A stretch of 35,278 nt of DNA from Propionibacteriaceae bacterium (GCA_030532825.1 JAUNKK010000022.1:1-35278), one strand, 5' to 3'; numbered from the stretch's first letter, positions 1 to 8,226 are shown. Program-made: numbers and translations. Notes: generated from the sequence alone by a model not told the origin.

Positions 1-290
1 CGGGTTTTCCACAGGTTTGTGGTTTTGGGTGCGGGGGTGGTGGGGGTTGTTTTAGGATCGGGTTTGGCTCCGGTGGTCGGGGTTGGTTTGGCACCAATGG
101 GGGTGTTGTTGTGGGTCGTTGGTGGTGTGTGGTGGTTGCCGGTGTGTTGGTTGCTGGTTGTGGTGGTGGTTCTGGGGCGGTGGCGCCGGTGGAGTTTTCG
201 ACGGGTCCGGTGCCGTCGGTGGTGTCGGTGGCTCCGGCGTCGTCGTTGGTGGTGGTTTCGCCGGAGCCGAGTGAGACGTTCACGCCGGAG
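1..290 (+). other. G+T-rich block at left edge
   Basis: The + strand is dominated by G and T, with A and C scarce, from the window edge to about position 290, where composition changes abruptly to ordinary GC-rich coding sequence inside the lipoprotein gene. Positions 1-110 hold no gene I can support; a short reading frame ends in TAG at 53-55 and could be the tail of an upstream gene, but the sequence is too simple to judge. Confidence 0.6.
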
Positions 291-707
291 CAGCAGGAAG
301 CCGCAGATACGGTGAAGCGATTCTTTGAGATCCTGCATCGGCTGGAATCGGACCCCGACGCTCCGGTAGACGAGTTGGCAGACATCACAATGGGCCAGAC
401 CAAAATCGTCTTCATGTCTAGTTTGGCTGATATTCGTCAGGCGGGGCATAAGGCCATCGGCTATGTAATCACACATATCGTAAGTGCCGAGGAGGCAGTT
501 GATGGTGATGAAGGACGCACGGTGACTATCCTTGCCTGTACTGACTCAACGAATGATGATCTCGTTGACCAGGATACTGGAGAATCAGTATTGGATGAAA
601 CGCGCGCCTATTACGTACACTGGCATATCGACGTTGTTTATAGCCAATACTACGGCTGGCAAGTCGGTAATATGACTAGTCAGCGGGGTGAGCCGTGCAA
701 GAAATAA
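111..707 (+). CDS. Putative lipoprotein of unknown function
   Basis: The predicted 198-residue protein starts at a GTG with a short n-region (MGRWW), a valine-rich hydrophobic core and a lipobox VAGC at about residues 14-17, so it is likely processed by signal peptidase II and anchored outside the membrane. A Ser/Pro/Val-rich linker follows to about residue 55, then a compact globular domain beginning EQQEAADTVKRFFE and ending QVGNMTSQRGEPCKK. The fold is unrecognised; the helix followed by Y/W-rich strands resembles small NTF2-like lipoprotein domains, which is only a guess. The frame is open back to the window edge, so the GTG is chosen because of the lipobox. The first 60 or so codons end almost only in G or T, while the remainder has normal codon use. 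The gene overlaps the next one by 13 nt, suggesting coupled expression. Confidence 0.7.
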   Translation: MGRWWCVVVAGVLVAGCGGGSGAVAPVEFSTGPVPSVVSVAPASSLVVVSPEPSETFTPEQQEAADTVKRFFEILHRLESDPDAPVDELADITMGQTKIVFMSSLADIRQAGHKAIGYVITHIVSAEEAVDGDEGRTVTILACTDSTNDDLVDQDTGESVLDETRAYYVHWHIDVVYSQYYGWQVGNMTSQRGEPCKK

Positions 708-1606
708 ATGCCCTTGTAGGGTGGTTATTAGCTGGGATGATTGCATTTCTGACTGGAGTGTTGTCGCCTTTTAGTTACGCGGATGAGACGAGCGATGTGC
801 GGTGTATCATTGATTCCTACCGCGGCAACTGTGAGATTGAGATTGTGGTTCCTGGTGATCCAAGGGGTCCGGGGGATCGGGGTCCTGGGGTGCCGGGGGA
901 GCGGCGTTGTGTGAAGGCGGGAGTGGAGATTCCGTGTGAGGTGGATGGGGGTGTGTGGGATGCGGAGTATTTGTGTTATATGCATGTGGCTGTTCCGCAG
1001 CCGTCGTTTGATGATCCGGTGTGGGCGGGGCGTACGGATGGGGTGGTGTATCGGTGTGTGGTGGGGAATGTGAGTTTTTTAGTGTGGCGGCCGTCGTCGG
1101 TGGCGGTGCCGCCGGATCCGGAGGTGTTGGCGCGGCGTGCGGTGGATGAGATGGGGTTGCGTGCGGTGGATATGGGGGTGTTTCCGCATGTGTTGGAGGA
1201 GTTGCCGTCGGGGCATGGGTTTGTGGGGTGGAATGTGTGGTTGTGGGTGCGGGATGCGTCGGAGGTGACGTGGGGTCCGGTGAGTCGGACGGTGTCGGAG
1301 CGGGGGTTTTCGGTGACGGCGACGGCTGCGGTGTCGGGGGTGTCGTGGGAGATGGGGGATGGTGGTGTGGTGTCGTGTGGGTTGGGGACGGCGTGGCAGA
1401 GTTTTCAGGTGCGGAATGAGAAGTCGCCGTCGTGTGGGTATGTGTATGAGAGGACGGGGGAGTTTACGATTCGGGCGGTGTCGCATTGGATGGTGAATTG
1501 GTCGGGTATTGGTGAGTCTGGTGTGATTGAGTTTGATTTGAGTAGTGAGGGGCATGTGGATGTGGTGGAGGTGAATGTGTTGAATGTCCCCAACCGCCCC
1601 CGCTAG
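695..1606 (+). CDS. Secreted protein with PKD-like domain, unknown function
   Basis: A 303-residue protein with an N-terminal hydrophobic segment (about residues 6-28, ending SPFSYADE) that looks like a signal peptide, although it has no Lys or Arg before the core. A Gly/Pro-rich segment follows at residues 53-70. The C-terminal half has the pattern of actinobacterial secreted proteins with a PKD-like beta domain: LARRAVDEMGL, VWLWV, TWGPVS, a VTATA strand, WEMGDG, VSCG, PSCGYVYE and a final VEVNVLN. Cysteines near the MGDG loop and in PSCGY could pair. In my recall, such proteins in other actinomycetes sit next to lipoproteins or secretion-type genes; the substrate is unknown. It starts at a GTG inside the preceding lipoprotein gene. 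Codons from 830 to 1585 never end in C, whereas the last six sense codons all do. Confidence 0.75.
   Translation: MQEINALVGWLLAGMIAFLTGVLSPFSYADETSDVRCIIDSYRGNCEIEIVVPGDPRGPGDRGPGVPGERRCVKAGVEIPCEVDGGVWDAEYLCYMHVAVPQPSFDDPVWAGRTDGVVYRCVVGNVSFLVWRPSSVAVPPDPEVLARRAVDEMGLRAVDMGVFPHVLEELPSGHGFVGWNVWLWVRDASEVTWGPVSRTVSERGFSVTATAAVSGVSWEMGDGGVVSCGLGTAWQSFQVRNEKSPSCGYVYERTGEFTIRAVSHWMVNWSGIGESGVIEFDLSSEGHVDVVEVNVLNVPNRPR
830..1585 (+). other. G+T-rich block with no C-ending codons
   Basis: Reading in the frame of the secreted protein, all 252 codons from 830 to 1585 end in G, T or rarely A, never in C, and all leucines are TTG or TTA. C is still frequent at codon positions 1 and 2 (CCG, TCG, GCG, CGT), so the depletion is synonymous rather than general. 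The following codons are GTC CCC AAC CGC CCC CGC TAG. No other gene in the window shows this. Confidence 0.85.
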
Positions 1607-1694
1607 CCAATGGCCCTTAGAATGGCTCACCTGACCGCCTGGCATGACCTTCCGGCGAGCCGCAGCGGCGTTTCGGAAACTCAGCTTTAATCAC

Positions 1695-2936
1695 CTAGAA
1701 AGAGCGGTGCCATACCTCAATATGCGACTCGTCTTTAATTGATGCCGTCGGCGTGCCCGAAAGATCGATCTCGACATCGAGGAAATGGGAACCGTCGGCA
1801 GCGGTGCTGCGGTAACTGCACCTCTCGTTCTCAAGGTGCTGCATCTGCGTGGTGCTGGTCACCAGCCACGGGTTCCGGCGCCGTAGCCCGATCAGATCCT
1901 GATGGATGTGGAAAAGCCACGAGCCGAGCTGCGACAACTCTTCTGGACTGTCGGGGAACGCAGGCCGGATATCGTCATCGCCACCCCAGCGTTCCTCTTT
2001 GACACCGATGAAGCCCTGCTCATCTCCGTAGTATATCGACGGAATGCCGCCCACCGTCATCAGAATGACTAGCGCGATCACTGCACCATCGCTGCCAACC
2101 TGGCTAGCAATCCGAGTGACGTCATGGTTGCCGATAAAGGTGTTGGGCACAAAACTGCTCAGCAAGTCGTTGTTGCGGCTCAGTGTCCAATCTAACTCGA
2201 AAAGATTGCGGTCCTTGATGCTGGACCAGATGGCCTTCCACAACTCATATTGGGTCACTGAATCAATTCCGGCATCGGCAACGAACGTCGCATAGTCGCC
2301 GTGCAGCACCTCACCCAGTAACCAGGCCTCAGGGTACGCCAAGCGCACTGGGGCCGTCACCTTGGCCCAGAAATCAGGAGAAACCGAGTAGGCCGCGTCC
2401 AAACGCCAACCATCAATCCCGCGTTTCAGCCAATGCTGCATGACGCTGGTGACGTAATCCACCGTTGCTTGACTGCTGTGGTTGAACCGCACCAGCGACG
2501 AGTGGCCCTCAAACACCCGAGGCGCCGGCCCGCCGGGCGCATCCCAATCGATATCAAAACGGGCAGCCGCCTCAGACCCTGGTCCCTCCCGTAAGGCGCG
2601 CAACACCTCAGGATGGGAATCTCCGACATGGCTGAACACACCGTCTAGTACGACACGCAGACCGCGCCGATGCGCCTGGTCGACCAACTCGGTGAAGTCC
2701 GCCTCCGAGCCCAGACGGGGATCAATGCGAAACAGATCGAGCGAGTCGTAACCATGGGTCTGCGACGCGAAGATGGGGCCCAGCAGCAGCCCCGAGCAGC
2801 CCAGCTCAATGGCATAGTCCAGCCAACCCAACAGCCGACGAAGGCGAGGCGCTGGAGCCGCCGCCTCGCGGATCGGCGCCCCGCACATACCGAGCGGATA
2901 GACGTGCCACCAGATTGCGTGCTCAACCCAACCCAT
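1695..2936 (-). CDS. GH13 alpha-amylase family glycoside hydrolase
   Basis: A 413-residue cytoplasmic protein without a signal peptide, predicted to hydrolyse or transfer alpha-glucosidic bonds in malto-oligosaccharides or a related alpha-glucan. The (beta/alpha)8 barrel motifs are present in order: VVLDGVFSHVG (region I), GWRLDAA with the nucleophile Asp (region II), LLGEVLHGD with the acid/base Glu (region III) and FIGNHDVTR with the transition-state Asp (region IV). It is short for the family and has only a small C-terminal beta domain, so substrate specificity cannot be named. The ATG at 2936 (MGWVEHAIWWHVYPLG) is preferred over an upstream TTG at 2963: homologues begin at this tryptophan-rich segment, and a TACCAT -10 element lies 6 nt before it, leaving the TTG upstream of transcription. 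It is convergent with the secreted protein gene and divergent from yqgE. Confidence 0.9.
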   Translation of the reverse strand: MGWVEHAIWWHVYPLGMCGAPIREAAAPAPRLRRLLGWLDYAIELGCSGLLLGPIFASQTHGYDSLDLFRIDPRLGSEADFTELVDQAHRRGLRVVLDGVFSHVGDSHPEVLRALREGPGSEAAARFDIDWDAPGGPAPRVFEGHSSLVRFNHSSQATVDYVTSVMQHWLKRGIDGWRLDAAYSVSPDFWAKVTAPVRLAYPEAWLLGEVLHGDYATFVADAGIDSVTQYELWKAIWSSIKDRNLFELDWTLSRNNDLLSSFVPNTFIGNHDVTRIASQVGSDGAVIALVILMTVGGIPSIYYGDEQGFIGVKEERWGGDDDIRPAFPDSPEELSQLGSWLFHIHQDLIGLRRRNPWLVTSTTQMQHLENERCSYRSTAADGSHFLDVEIDLSGTPTASIKDESHIEVWHRSF

Positions 2937-2964
2937 GACTGCATGGTAATCCGACTGACACAAT
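2935..2964 (+). promoter_or_regulatory. Candidate promoter of yqgE
   Basis: ATGACT (2935-2940) shares TGAC with the -35 consensus; an 18-nt spacer leads to CACAAT (2959-2964), and the GTG start follows 6 nt later. The purine run GGAGG at 2965-2969 is only 1 nt from the start codon, too close to act as a normal ribosome binding site, so a leaderless transcript is likely. The promoter overlaps the start codon region of the divergent GH13 gene. Confidence 0.4.
2943..2948 (-). promoter_or_regulatory. -10 element of leaderless GH13 gene
   Basis: On the minus strand TACCAT fits the actinobacterial TANNNT -10 pattern and is followed by exactly 6 nt before the ATG at 2936, the geometry of a leaderless transcript. 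No good -35 is visible. It overlaps the spacer of the divergent yqgE promoter. Confidence 0.45.
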
Positions 2965-2970
2965 GGAGGT

Positions 2971-3531
2971 GTGCAACTGGGTGAACCTGCCGCCGGCCAG
3001 CTCCTTGTCGCGACGGAGCCCGGGAAGGGCGGCTACTTCGACCGGAGCGTGGTGCTGATACTCGACCATGGCGACTCCGGCACCATCGGCGTGTGCCTCA
3101 ACAAGGACCAAAGCATGGAAGTAGTTCCCGAACTAGCTCAGTTCCGGGAACTACTGCCACCGCCAGGGCGGCTCATTGAGGGCGGCCCCGTGTCACAGCA
3201 GACGGCGGTTGGCGTCACTCAAGTCCGCGTTGCTGGAGAGGAACCCTTAGGCTGGCGAAGGTTGTTCGACGATGTCGGAGTGCTGGACCTAGACACCCCC
3301 ATCGAACTGGTTCGAGATACTTACGCTCAACTGCGAATCTTCGTGGGCCTGGCCGGCTGGGCCTCCGGGCAACTCGTAGGAGAGCTGTTGCGTGGCTCGT
3401 GGTTCCGCACCAACGCGCTCGCCGAAGAAGTGTTCGGCACCCCAACTGACCTGTGGCGGCGAGTACTCCGGCGCATGGGTGGGGAACCTGGGATGTGGTC
3501 CACGTGGACCGAACAACCTGGGCAAAACTGA
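2971..3531 (+). CDS. YqgE/AlgH family protein (UPF0301)
   Basis: A 186-residue protein of the YqgE/AlgH family. Visible signatures are GQLLVATEP near the N terminus, YFDRSVVLILDH, GTIGVCLNK, the IEGGPVS loop at about residues 70-76, and LRIFVGLAGWASGQL with the GWxxGQL motif conserved in the family. Length matches the usual 180-200 residues. The fold is known from structures, but the biochemical role is not settled: in Pseudomonas AlgH was linked to alginate regulation, and in actinobacteria it is uncharacterised. The GTG at 2971 is the only in-frame start giving the complete N-terminal strand. Confidence 0.93.
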   Translation: MQLGEPAAGQLLVATEPGKGGYFDRSVVLILDHGDSGTIGVCLNKDQSMEVVPELAQFRELLPPPGRLIEGGPVSQQTAVGVTQVRVAGEEPLGWRRLFDDVGVLDLDTPIELVRDTYAQLRIFVGLAGWASGQLVGELLRGSWFRTNALAEEVFGTPTDLWRRVLRRMGGEPGMWSTWTEQPGQN

Positions 3532-3584
3532 GCGGCATTGCTAGAGCCATTAGCATGGGCGTCAGTCCCAGCAGGAGGTGAACC

Positions 3585-4289
3585 GTGGCGGAAGGCCGTA
3601 AGCGAGCCCTGATTCTCATCGTCGACGACGATGCCGCACTGTCAGAGATGCTTCAGATCGTGCTGCGTCAGGAGGGGTTCGACACCGCTCACTGCGGCAC
3701 GGGCACCGGAGCACTGACGGCGATGCACCAGACCCGCCCTGACCTAGTGCTGCTTGACCTCATGCTGCCGGGACGCGACGGGGTGACGGTATGTCGTGAA
3801 ATGCGCGCCGAATCCGGGGTGCCCATTGTGATGCTGACCGCACGCTCCGACACCGACGACGTGGTGGCCGGGCTTCAGGCCGGGGCAGACGACTACGTAG
3901 TCAAGCCGTTCAAAGCCAAAGAGCTGCTGGCGCGCATCCAGACCAGGCTACGGCGGGTGAGTGCCGAACCAGGCTCCGACCAGCTGACCATCGGGGACCT
4001 GGTGATCTCTATTTCCGCGCACACGGTTAAGCGTGGTTCCACCACATTGCCCTTGACGCCACTGGAGTTCGATCTGCTGTTGGCCTTGGCGAAACGCCCC
4101 TCCCAGGTCTTCACCCGGGAAGCACTGCTGGACGAGGTATGGGGCTATCGGAATGCGGCCGACACCCGCCTGGTCAACGTTCATGTTCAACGGCTGCGTT
4201 CCAAGGTCGAGCGGGACCCGGAGCATCCACAGATCATCGTGACGGTGCGGGGGATTGGGTATCGGGCCGGTGACCCACAACCCTGGTGA
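3585..4289 (+). CDS. mtrA: DNA-binding response regulator MtrA
   Basis: A 234-residue OmpR/PhoB-family regulator. The receiver domain (about residues 8-120) has the acidic pair in VDDD, the phospho-acceptor Asp in LVLLDLMLPGRDG, the switch Thr in VMLTA and the Lys in VVKPF. The C-terminal winged helix (about 135-230) includes LTPLEFDLLLALAK, a recognition helix in TRLVNVHVQRLRSKVE and the wing VRGIGYRAG. MtrA is an essential regulator in mycobacteria controlling cell-wall hydrolase, division and osmostress genes. The identification rests on high similarity plus the following mtrB and lpqB. AGGAGG at 3573-3578 lies 6 nt before the GTG start, one of the best ribosome binding sites in the window. 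mtrB begins inside its 3' end. Confidence 0.97.
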   Translation: MAEGRKRALILIVDDDAALSEMLQIVLRQEGFDTAHCGTGTGALTAMHQTRPDLVLLDLMLPGRDGVTVCREMRAESGVPIVMLTARSDTDDVVAGLQAGADDYVVKPFKAKELLARIQTRLRRVSAEPGSDQLTIGDLVISISAHTVKRGSTTLPLTPLEFDLLLALAKRPSQVFTREALLDEVWGYRNAADTRLVNVHVQRLRSKVERDPEHPQIIVTVRGIGYRAGDPQPW

Positions 4290-5832
4290 TCGCCGCCGCG
4301 GCAGCCTGCTCCAGCTGTGGTGGAGTTCGCTGCCATTGCGGGTGCTCGTGTCTACCTTTGCGACTTCCTGCATCATTCTGGCGCTCGCCGGGATGGTGCT
4401 GCTTCAGCAGGTAACCGCCGGTATCGTCGATTCAAAGCGCGCCTCAGCTACGCGTGAGACGGTGGGCATGCACCGCTTCATGCAGGATCAGTTGCAGGCA
4501 CCCGACACCCTGGGCATGGCCACCTACGAACAGCTCAGCAGGCTAGCGGAATTGGCAGGCGCTCAAGCCACCCAGTATTCGGTGATTATCGAGGGCCCTG
4601 CCTCCGTTCTCTACTCCTCTGATGTTCTGATCGACTCTGTTCCAGCCGAATTACGGGAGGCGGCCGCCGTTGGTGACGGTCTGTTTGTCACGTCCACCAG
4701 CGTTGTCAGTGGTGGAGATCGCGTGCCACGGCAGCCGGGCATAGTTTTCGGTGCGACCCTCGTCACCTCCGGTGGGGAGCGGTTTCCCGTCTACTACGTG
4801 TTCCCCATGGGAAATGAGGTGTCAACACTCGCGCAGATTCAGCGGGCGATCTTGGCCACTGGCGCGGCTTTGCTCCTTGGCCTGACGGCCATCGCTTACC
4901 TCGTCACCCTTCAGGTAGTCCGGCCCGTCCGCAAAGCCAGCCGAACCGCTCAACGTCTTGCTTCGGGACGGTTGGACGAACGCATGCCCGTCAGGGGGAG
5001 TGACGATCTCGCCTCGCTGGCGAAGTCCATGAATAACATGGCCGGTGACCTCCAGCAACGAATCCGCGAACTCGAGACACTGTCTACGGTTCAGCGGCGA
5101 TTCGTCAGCGATGTCAGCCATGAGCTGCGCACGCCCTTGACTACCATCAAGATGGCTTCCGACTTGCTCTATGAGAGCCGTGACGAACTAGAACCCCAGG
5201 TAGGGCGAACAGTGGAGTTGATGAACTCCGAGATTGAGCGATTCAACAGCATGCTTGCGGACCTGCTTGAGATATCCCGCTTCGACGCCGGGGCTGCCGT
5301 ACTCGAGTTGGAAGACACGGATCTGACGGAAATCGTGCTCTCGGAGATAGAGGCTCAGCAGGCCTTCGCCATGTCCCAGGGCAGTGAACTCATTTTCCAT
5401 GGCAATGACGCGGCCTCGGCGCAACTGGACCCGAGGCGTATCCGCCGCATCCTGCGAAATTTGCTGACCAACGCCATCGACCATGGTGAGGGTCGACCCA
5501 TCGACATCTCGGTCGCCTCGGACACGGAAGCTGTGGCCGTCACAGTACGGGACCACGGGGTGGGGTTCGAGGCCGGCGTCTCCGCGCAGGTATTCGACCG
5601 GTTCTGGCGAGCAGACCCTGCGCGGGCTCGGGCGGCTGGAGGCACGGGGCTGGGCTTGGCGATCTCCCGGGAAGATGCGAGGCTGCATCACGGCTGGCTC
5701 TCTGCCTGGGGACGGCCGGGACGTGGTGCTCAGTTTCGCCTCACGCTGCCGCGCACCCCGGCCACGGTGCTAACCAGTTCACCGCTGCCGATCATTCCGG
5801 TGGATTTCGACGCCCGGAAGGAGACGGGATGA
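4270..5832 (+). CDS. mtrB: Sensor histidine kinase MtrB
   Basis: A 520-residue membrane kinase partnering MtrA. An N-terminal membrane segment (VLVSTFATSCIILALAGMVL) is followed by an extracellular sensor of about 140 residues, a second membrane segment (ATGAALLLGLTAIAYLVTL), a HAMP domain starting RPVRKASRTAQRL, the phosphoacceptor box VSDVSHELRTPL, the N box ILRNLLTNAIDHGEG, the G1 box VRDHGVGF, the F box VFDRFWRAD and the G2 box GGTGLGLAIS. All catalytic elements are intact. The frame can be read from a TTG at 4255, but the GTG at 4270 gives the more usual overlap with mtrA (20 nt). Its stop overlaps the lpqB start by 4 nt (ATGA), so mtrA, mtrB and lpqB are surely cotranscribed. Confidence 0.96.
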   Translation: MTHNPGDRRRGSLLQLWWSSLPLRVLVSTFATSCIILALAGMVLLQQVTAGIVDSKRASATRETVGMHRFMQDQLQAPDTLGMATYEQLSRLAELAGAQATQYSVIIEGPASVLYSSDVLIDSVPAELREAAAVGDGLFVTSTSVVSGGDRVPRQPGIVFGATLVTSGGERFPVYYVFPMGNEVSTLAQIQRAILATGAALLLGLTAIAYLVTLQVVRPVRKASRTAQRLASGRLDERMPVRGSDDLASLAKSMNNMAGDLQQRIRELETLSTVQRRFVSDVSHELRTPLTTIKMASDLLYESRDELEPQVGRTVELMNSEIERFNSMLADLLEISRFDAGAAVLELEDTDLTEIVLSEIEAQQAFAMSQGSELIFHGNDAASAQLDPRRIRRILRNLLTNAIDHGEGRPIDISVASDTEAVAVTVRDHGVGFEAGVSAQVFDRFWRADPARARAAGGTGLGLAISREDARLHHGWLSAWGRPGRGAQFRLTLPRTPATVLTSSPLPIIPVDFDARKETG

Positions 5833-7529
5833 TTCATCGCTCATCGCTACCGCGCCTCTTGGTCAGCCTGCTGGCCGCTCTGCTCGGGGCCTGTAGCCAG
5901 ATCCCAACCACCGGGCCCGTGTCACAGGTCAGCATGACCGCGCAGGGCCGTGTGGTCCAAATCGCCCCCGAGCCCCCGCAGGCCGGCATGAGCGCTTCCC
6001 GGGTAGTGGAAGGCTTCCTTCAAGCAATGGCGGACCCAACAGGCGGGTACGGCGTGGCCCGGCAGTACCTGAGCGAAACAGTACGCGATTCGTGGAATCC
6101 GGAGGCCCAGACATTGGTCTATGAGGGGTGGGTCGAGGAGAATGACGGGGCCTTCGCGCTGCATGGCACGACGAAAGGTGCCATTGACCCAGTGGGCCGA
6201 TACCTGGTTAGTGAGACCGAGATCAACCACGAGTTCGGTGTGGTCGAGGAGGGGGGCGAATGGCGGATCGCAGCTCCCCCCGATGGGGTGCTGCTGTCGA
6301 ACTATATTTTTGCCCGCTCCTATACCCCGGTGAAGTCATATTTCGTAGCCAATGCGGGCCGAGCGGTCCTTCCCGATCTGCTGCACATGCCACAGTCTGA
6401 GGTAATCCCTGCGCGGATCATAGCGGCACAGTTGGCTGGCCCCAGCCAGGACTTGAGTCCCGCGGTGCACAATGCAATTCCGGCCGGCGTATCGATCGGT
6501 CCAGGCGGGGCGACAGTTGACACAGCCGGAACGGTTACCGTCGATCTCGACGGCCTGCCCGCCACCCTTAGTGACGAAGCCAAACGGGAACTGGGGGCGC
6601 AGTTGCTTTGGTCATTGTCCTCCATTCCGCGCGTGACGGGGATCAAAATCACATCTGGTGGGCGGCCATACGCTGTGCCAGGACAGAATGAGCAGTTGAT
6701 TCTGGAACTGTCGTCACAGCAGGGCTATCAGCCACTGTCCCGTGCCAGCACTGCCGACCTATACGGCGTCAGCGACACACAACCCGGCAGGCTCAATCCG
6801 GATGGGGCTTTCATCGCCAACTCCAGCGAGTTAGGGCCCGTATCCATGACAGCTGCTTCCCTGGACGGTACCTTGATAGCCTTCGTGACTGGGGATCCGG
6901 CGGTGGTGCGGATCGGGCCCAGCGGCGGGGGGTTGGTGGCAGTGGATACCGGGCTGACCGACGCCACCGGAGCCCAGTTCGCCCAGGGCAAGCTATGGCT
7001 GCTGGGAACCGACGCAAGGGGCCAGCAGCAGATCCTCAGCCTGTCCTCTCAGGGGGCGGTATCGGCGATTGATAGCACTGCTTTGCCTGGACAGATCGTC
7101 GACTTTTCCGTCGATGCATCTGGAGCACGAATAGCGGCTATCGTACGGCGAGATGGCCAGACCCAACTCGGCACAGCAGTGGTTGCTCAGGGCGGCGCCT
7201 TGTCTGCCTGGCAGGAACTGAAGCTAGCACCCTCACGGGGTGCACAGCTCAGCGATTATGCAGCGGTGGATTGGACGGGGGAGGTGGCGCTGGTCGTGGT
7301 GGCGCGAGGAAGCGCAAACCCATCGGTGTTTGTGGCGCGGAGCGATGGCTCTGAAGTGAACGATCTGGGACCAATCTCCAGCGCGCCAGTGCAGGTAACA
7401 GCTCTGCCCAGGCTGGGTGGTGACGCTATCGCGGCCCGGGCATCGGACGGAAAGGTGCTCCTGTATCAACCCAGTAGTACTTGGCGCAGCACCGAGGCAA
7501 CCCTTTCGTGGATTAGTTATCCAGGGTGA
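5829..7529 (+). CDS. lpqB: Lipoprotein LpqB
   Basis: A 566-residue lipoprotein with signal peptide and lipobox LGAC (about residues 19-22), then SQIPTTGPV, typical of LpqB. An N-terminal region with VVEGFLQAMADP precedes a GerMN-like sporulation/germination domain (about residues 200-300: VPGQNEQLILEL at its end), followed by a C-terminal beta-propeller-like region of repeated strands. In mycobacteria LpqB binds the MtrB extracellular domain and tunes MtrA phosphorylation. An AAGGAG ribosome binding site lies 5 nt before the ATG, which overlaps the mtrB stop codon. Order and spacing match the conserved mtrA-mtrB-lpqB operon. Confidence 0.95.
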   Translation: MIHRSSLPRLLVSLLAALLGACSQIPTTGPVSQVSMTAQGRVVQIAPEPPQAGMSASRVVEGFLQAMADPTGGYGVARQYLSETVRDSWNPEAQTLVYEGWVEENDGAFALHGTTKGAIDPVGRYLVSETEINHEFGVVEEGGEWRIAAPPDGVLLSNYIFARSYTPVKSYFVANAGRAVLPDLLHMPQSEVIPARIIAAQLAGPSQDLSPAVHNAIPAGVSIGPGGATVDTAGTVTVDLDGLPATLSDEAKRELGAQLLWSLSSIPRVTGIKITSGGRPYAVPGQNEQLILELSSQQGYQPLSRASTADLYGVSDTQPGRLNPDGAFIANSSELGPVSMTAASLDGTLIAFVTGDPAVVRIGPSGGGLVAVDTGLTDATGAQFAQGKLWLLGTDARGQQQILSLSSQGAVSAIDSTALPGQIVDFSVDASGARIAAIVRRDGQTQLGTAVVAQGGALSAWQELKLAPSRGAQLSDYAAVDWTGEVALVVVARGSANPSVFVARSDGSEVNDLGPISSAPVQVTALPRLGGDAIAARASDGKVLLYQPSSTWRSTEATLSWISYPG

Positions 7530-7568
7530 GAACCGAGACCTGATCACTTCCGCCGTCAACCGCCCATT

Positions 7569-8219
7569 ATGGGGGAGTGTGCGAACTTCCTTGATCTGGC
7601 CGCTCAGCTGTTGCTGGGGGCAACCTGTCCGTTGTGCGGCGTCGCGGCTCTAGGCTGCTGTTCTGGATGCGCCCACCGACTTTGCGAACGTGCCCCGCAC
7701 CGGCTTCGGCGGTCGGCTATCACAGTGCCAGCCTGGGCGGCCAACCCATACGAGCCCGATATGGCCTCGCTGATCCTGCGGTTTAAGGAGGACGGGGGCT
7801 GGCATTTGGCGGGAGTGCTGGCCAAACGGCTGGCGGAGGCAGTGGCTGCCACCCACCCTGAACCTAACTGTGTGCTCGTTGCCGTTCCTTCACGACCCGC
7901 GGCCGTGCGTCGCCGCGGGCTGGATCATGCGCATGAACTGGCACGACTCGCTGCGAAACGTCTTGGCTTGCCTTCCCGCCGCCTCCTCCAACGCGACACC
8001 GGCCAGCGGGGACAACGTGGGCTAGATCGCGCTGCCCGCCAGCAGCTACTCAGTTCCCGGTTCCGGGCATCCCCCTGCAGCAGCCCCGTCGTGTTGGTGG
8101 ATGACGTCGTCACCACGGGCGCATCACTGGCAGCAGCTGAGGCATCGCTTCGCAGGATCGGGGTTAGAGTGCACGCAGCCGCCGTGATCGCCGATGCGAA
8201 CCTGGCCGAATCGTCGTGA
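7569..8219 (+). CDS. ComF family phosphoribosyltransferase-like protein
   Basis: A 216-residue protein with an N-terminal zinc-ribbon-like segment (CPLCG, then CCSGC and a later C) and a C-terminal type I phosphoribosyltransferase domain whose PRPP-binding loop is VVLVDDVVTTGASL at about residues 177-190. RRGLDHAHELARLAAKRLGLP and LLQRDTGQRGQRGLDRAARQ are the standard ComF segments. ComF proteins are tied to DNA uptake in Firmicutes and Proteobacteria; in actinobacteria the role is unknown, and the gene sits conservatively between lpqB and hpf. It starts 39 nt after lpqB at an ATG without an obvious ribosome binding site, so readthrough from the mtr operon is likely. Confidence 0.92.
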   Translation: MGECANFLDLAAQLLLGATCPLCGVAALGCCSGCAHRLCERAPHRLRRSAITVPAWAANPYEPDMASLILRFKEDGGWHLAGVLAKRLAEAVAATHPEPNCVLVAVPSRPAAVRRRGLDHAHELARLAAKRLGLPSRRLLQRDTGQRGQRGLDRAARQQLLSSRFRASPCSSPVVLVDDVVTTGASLAAAEASLRRIGVRVHAAAVIADANLAESS

Positions 8220-8226
8220 AATCGCC

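Noticed and set aside
5-13. TTTTCCACA, a match to the loose DnaA-box pattern TTWTNCACA
   Set aside because: Single copy, no clustered boxes or AT-rich region, and no dnaA/dnaN/gyr neighbours; not an origin.
1079-1645. 188-codon minus-strand reading frame rich in His, Arg and Pro
   Set aside because: It is the mirror of the G/T-biased secreted protein gene; low-complexity CAC/CGC/CCC codons and no recognisable domain.
2937-2963. TTG start at 2963 for the GH13 gene
   Set aside because: It lies upstream of the predicted transcription start and adds residues not seen at the start of homologues I recall.
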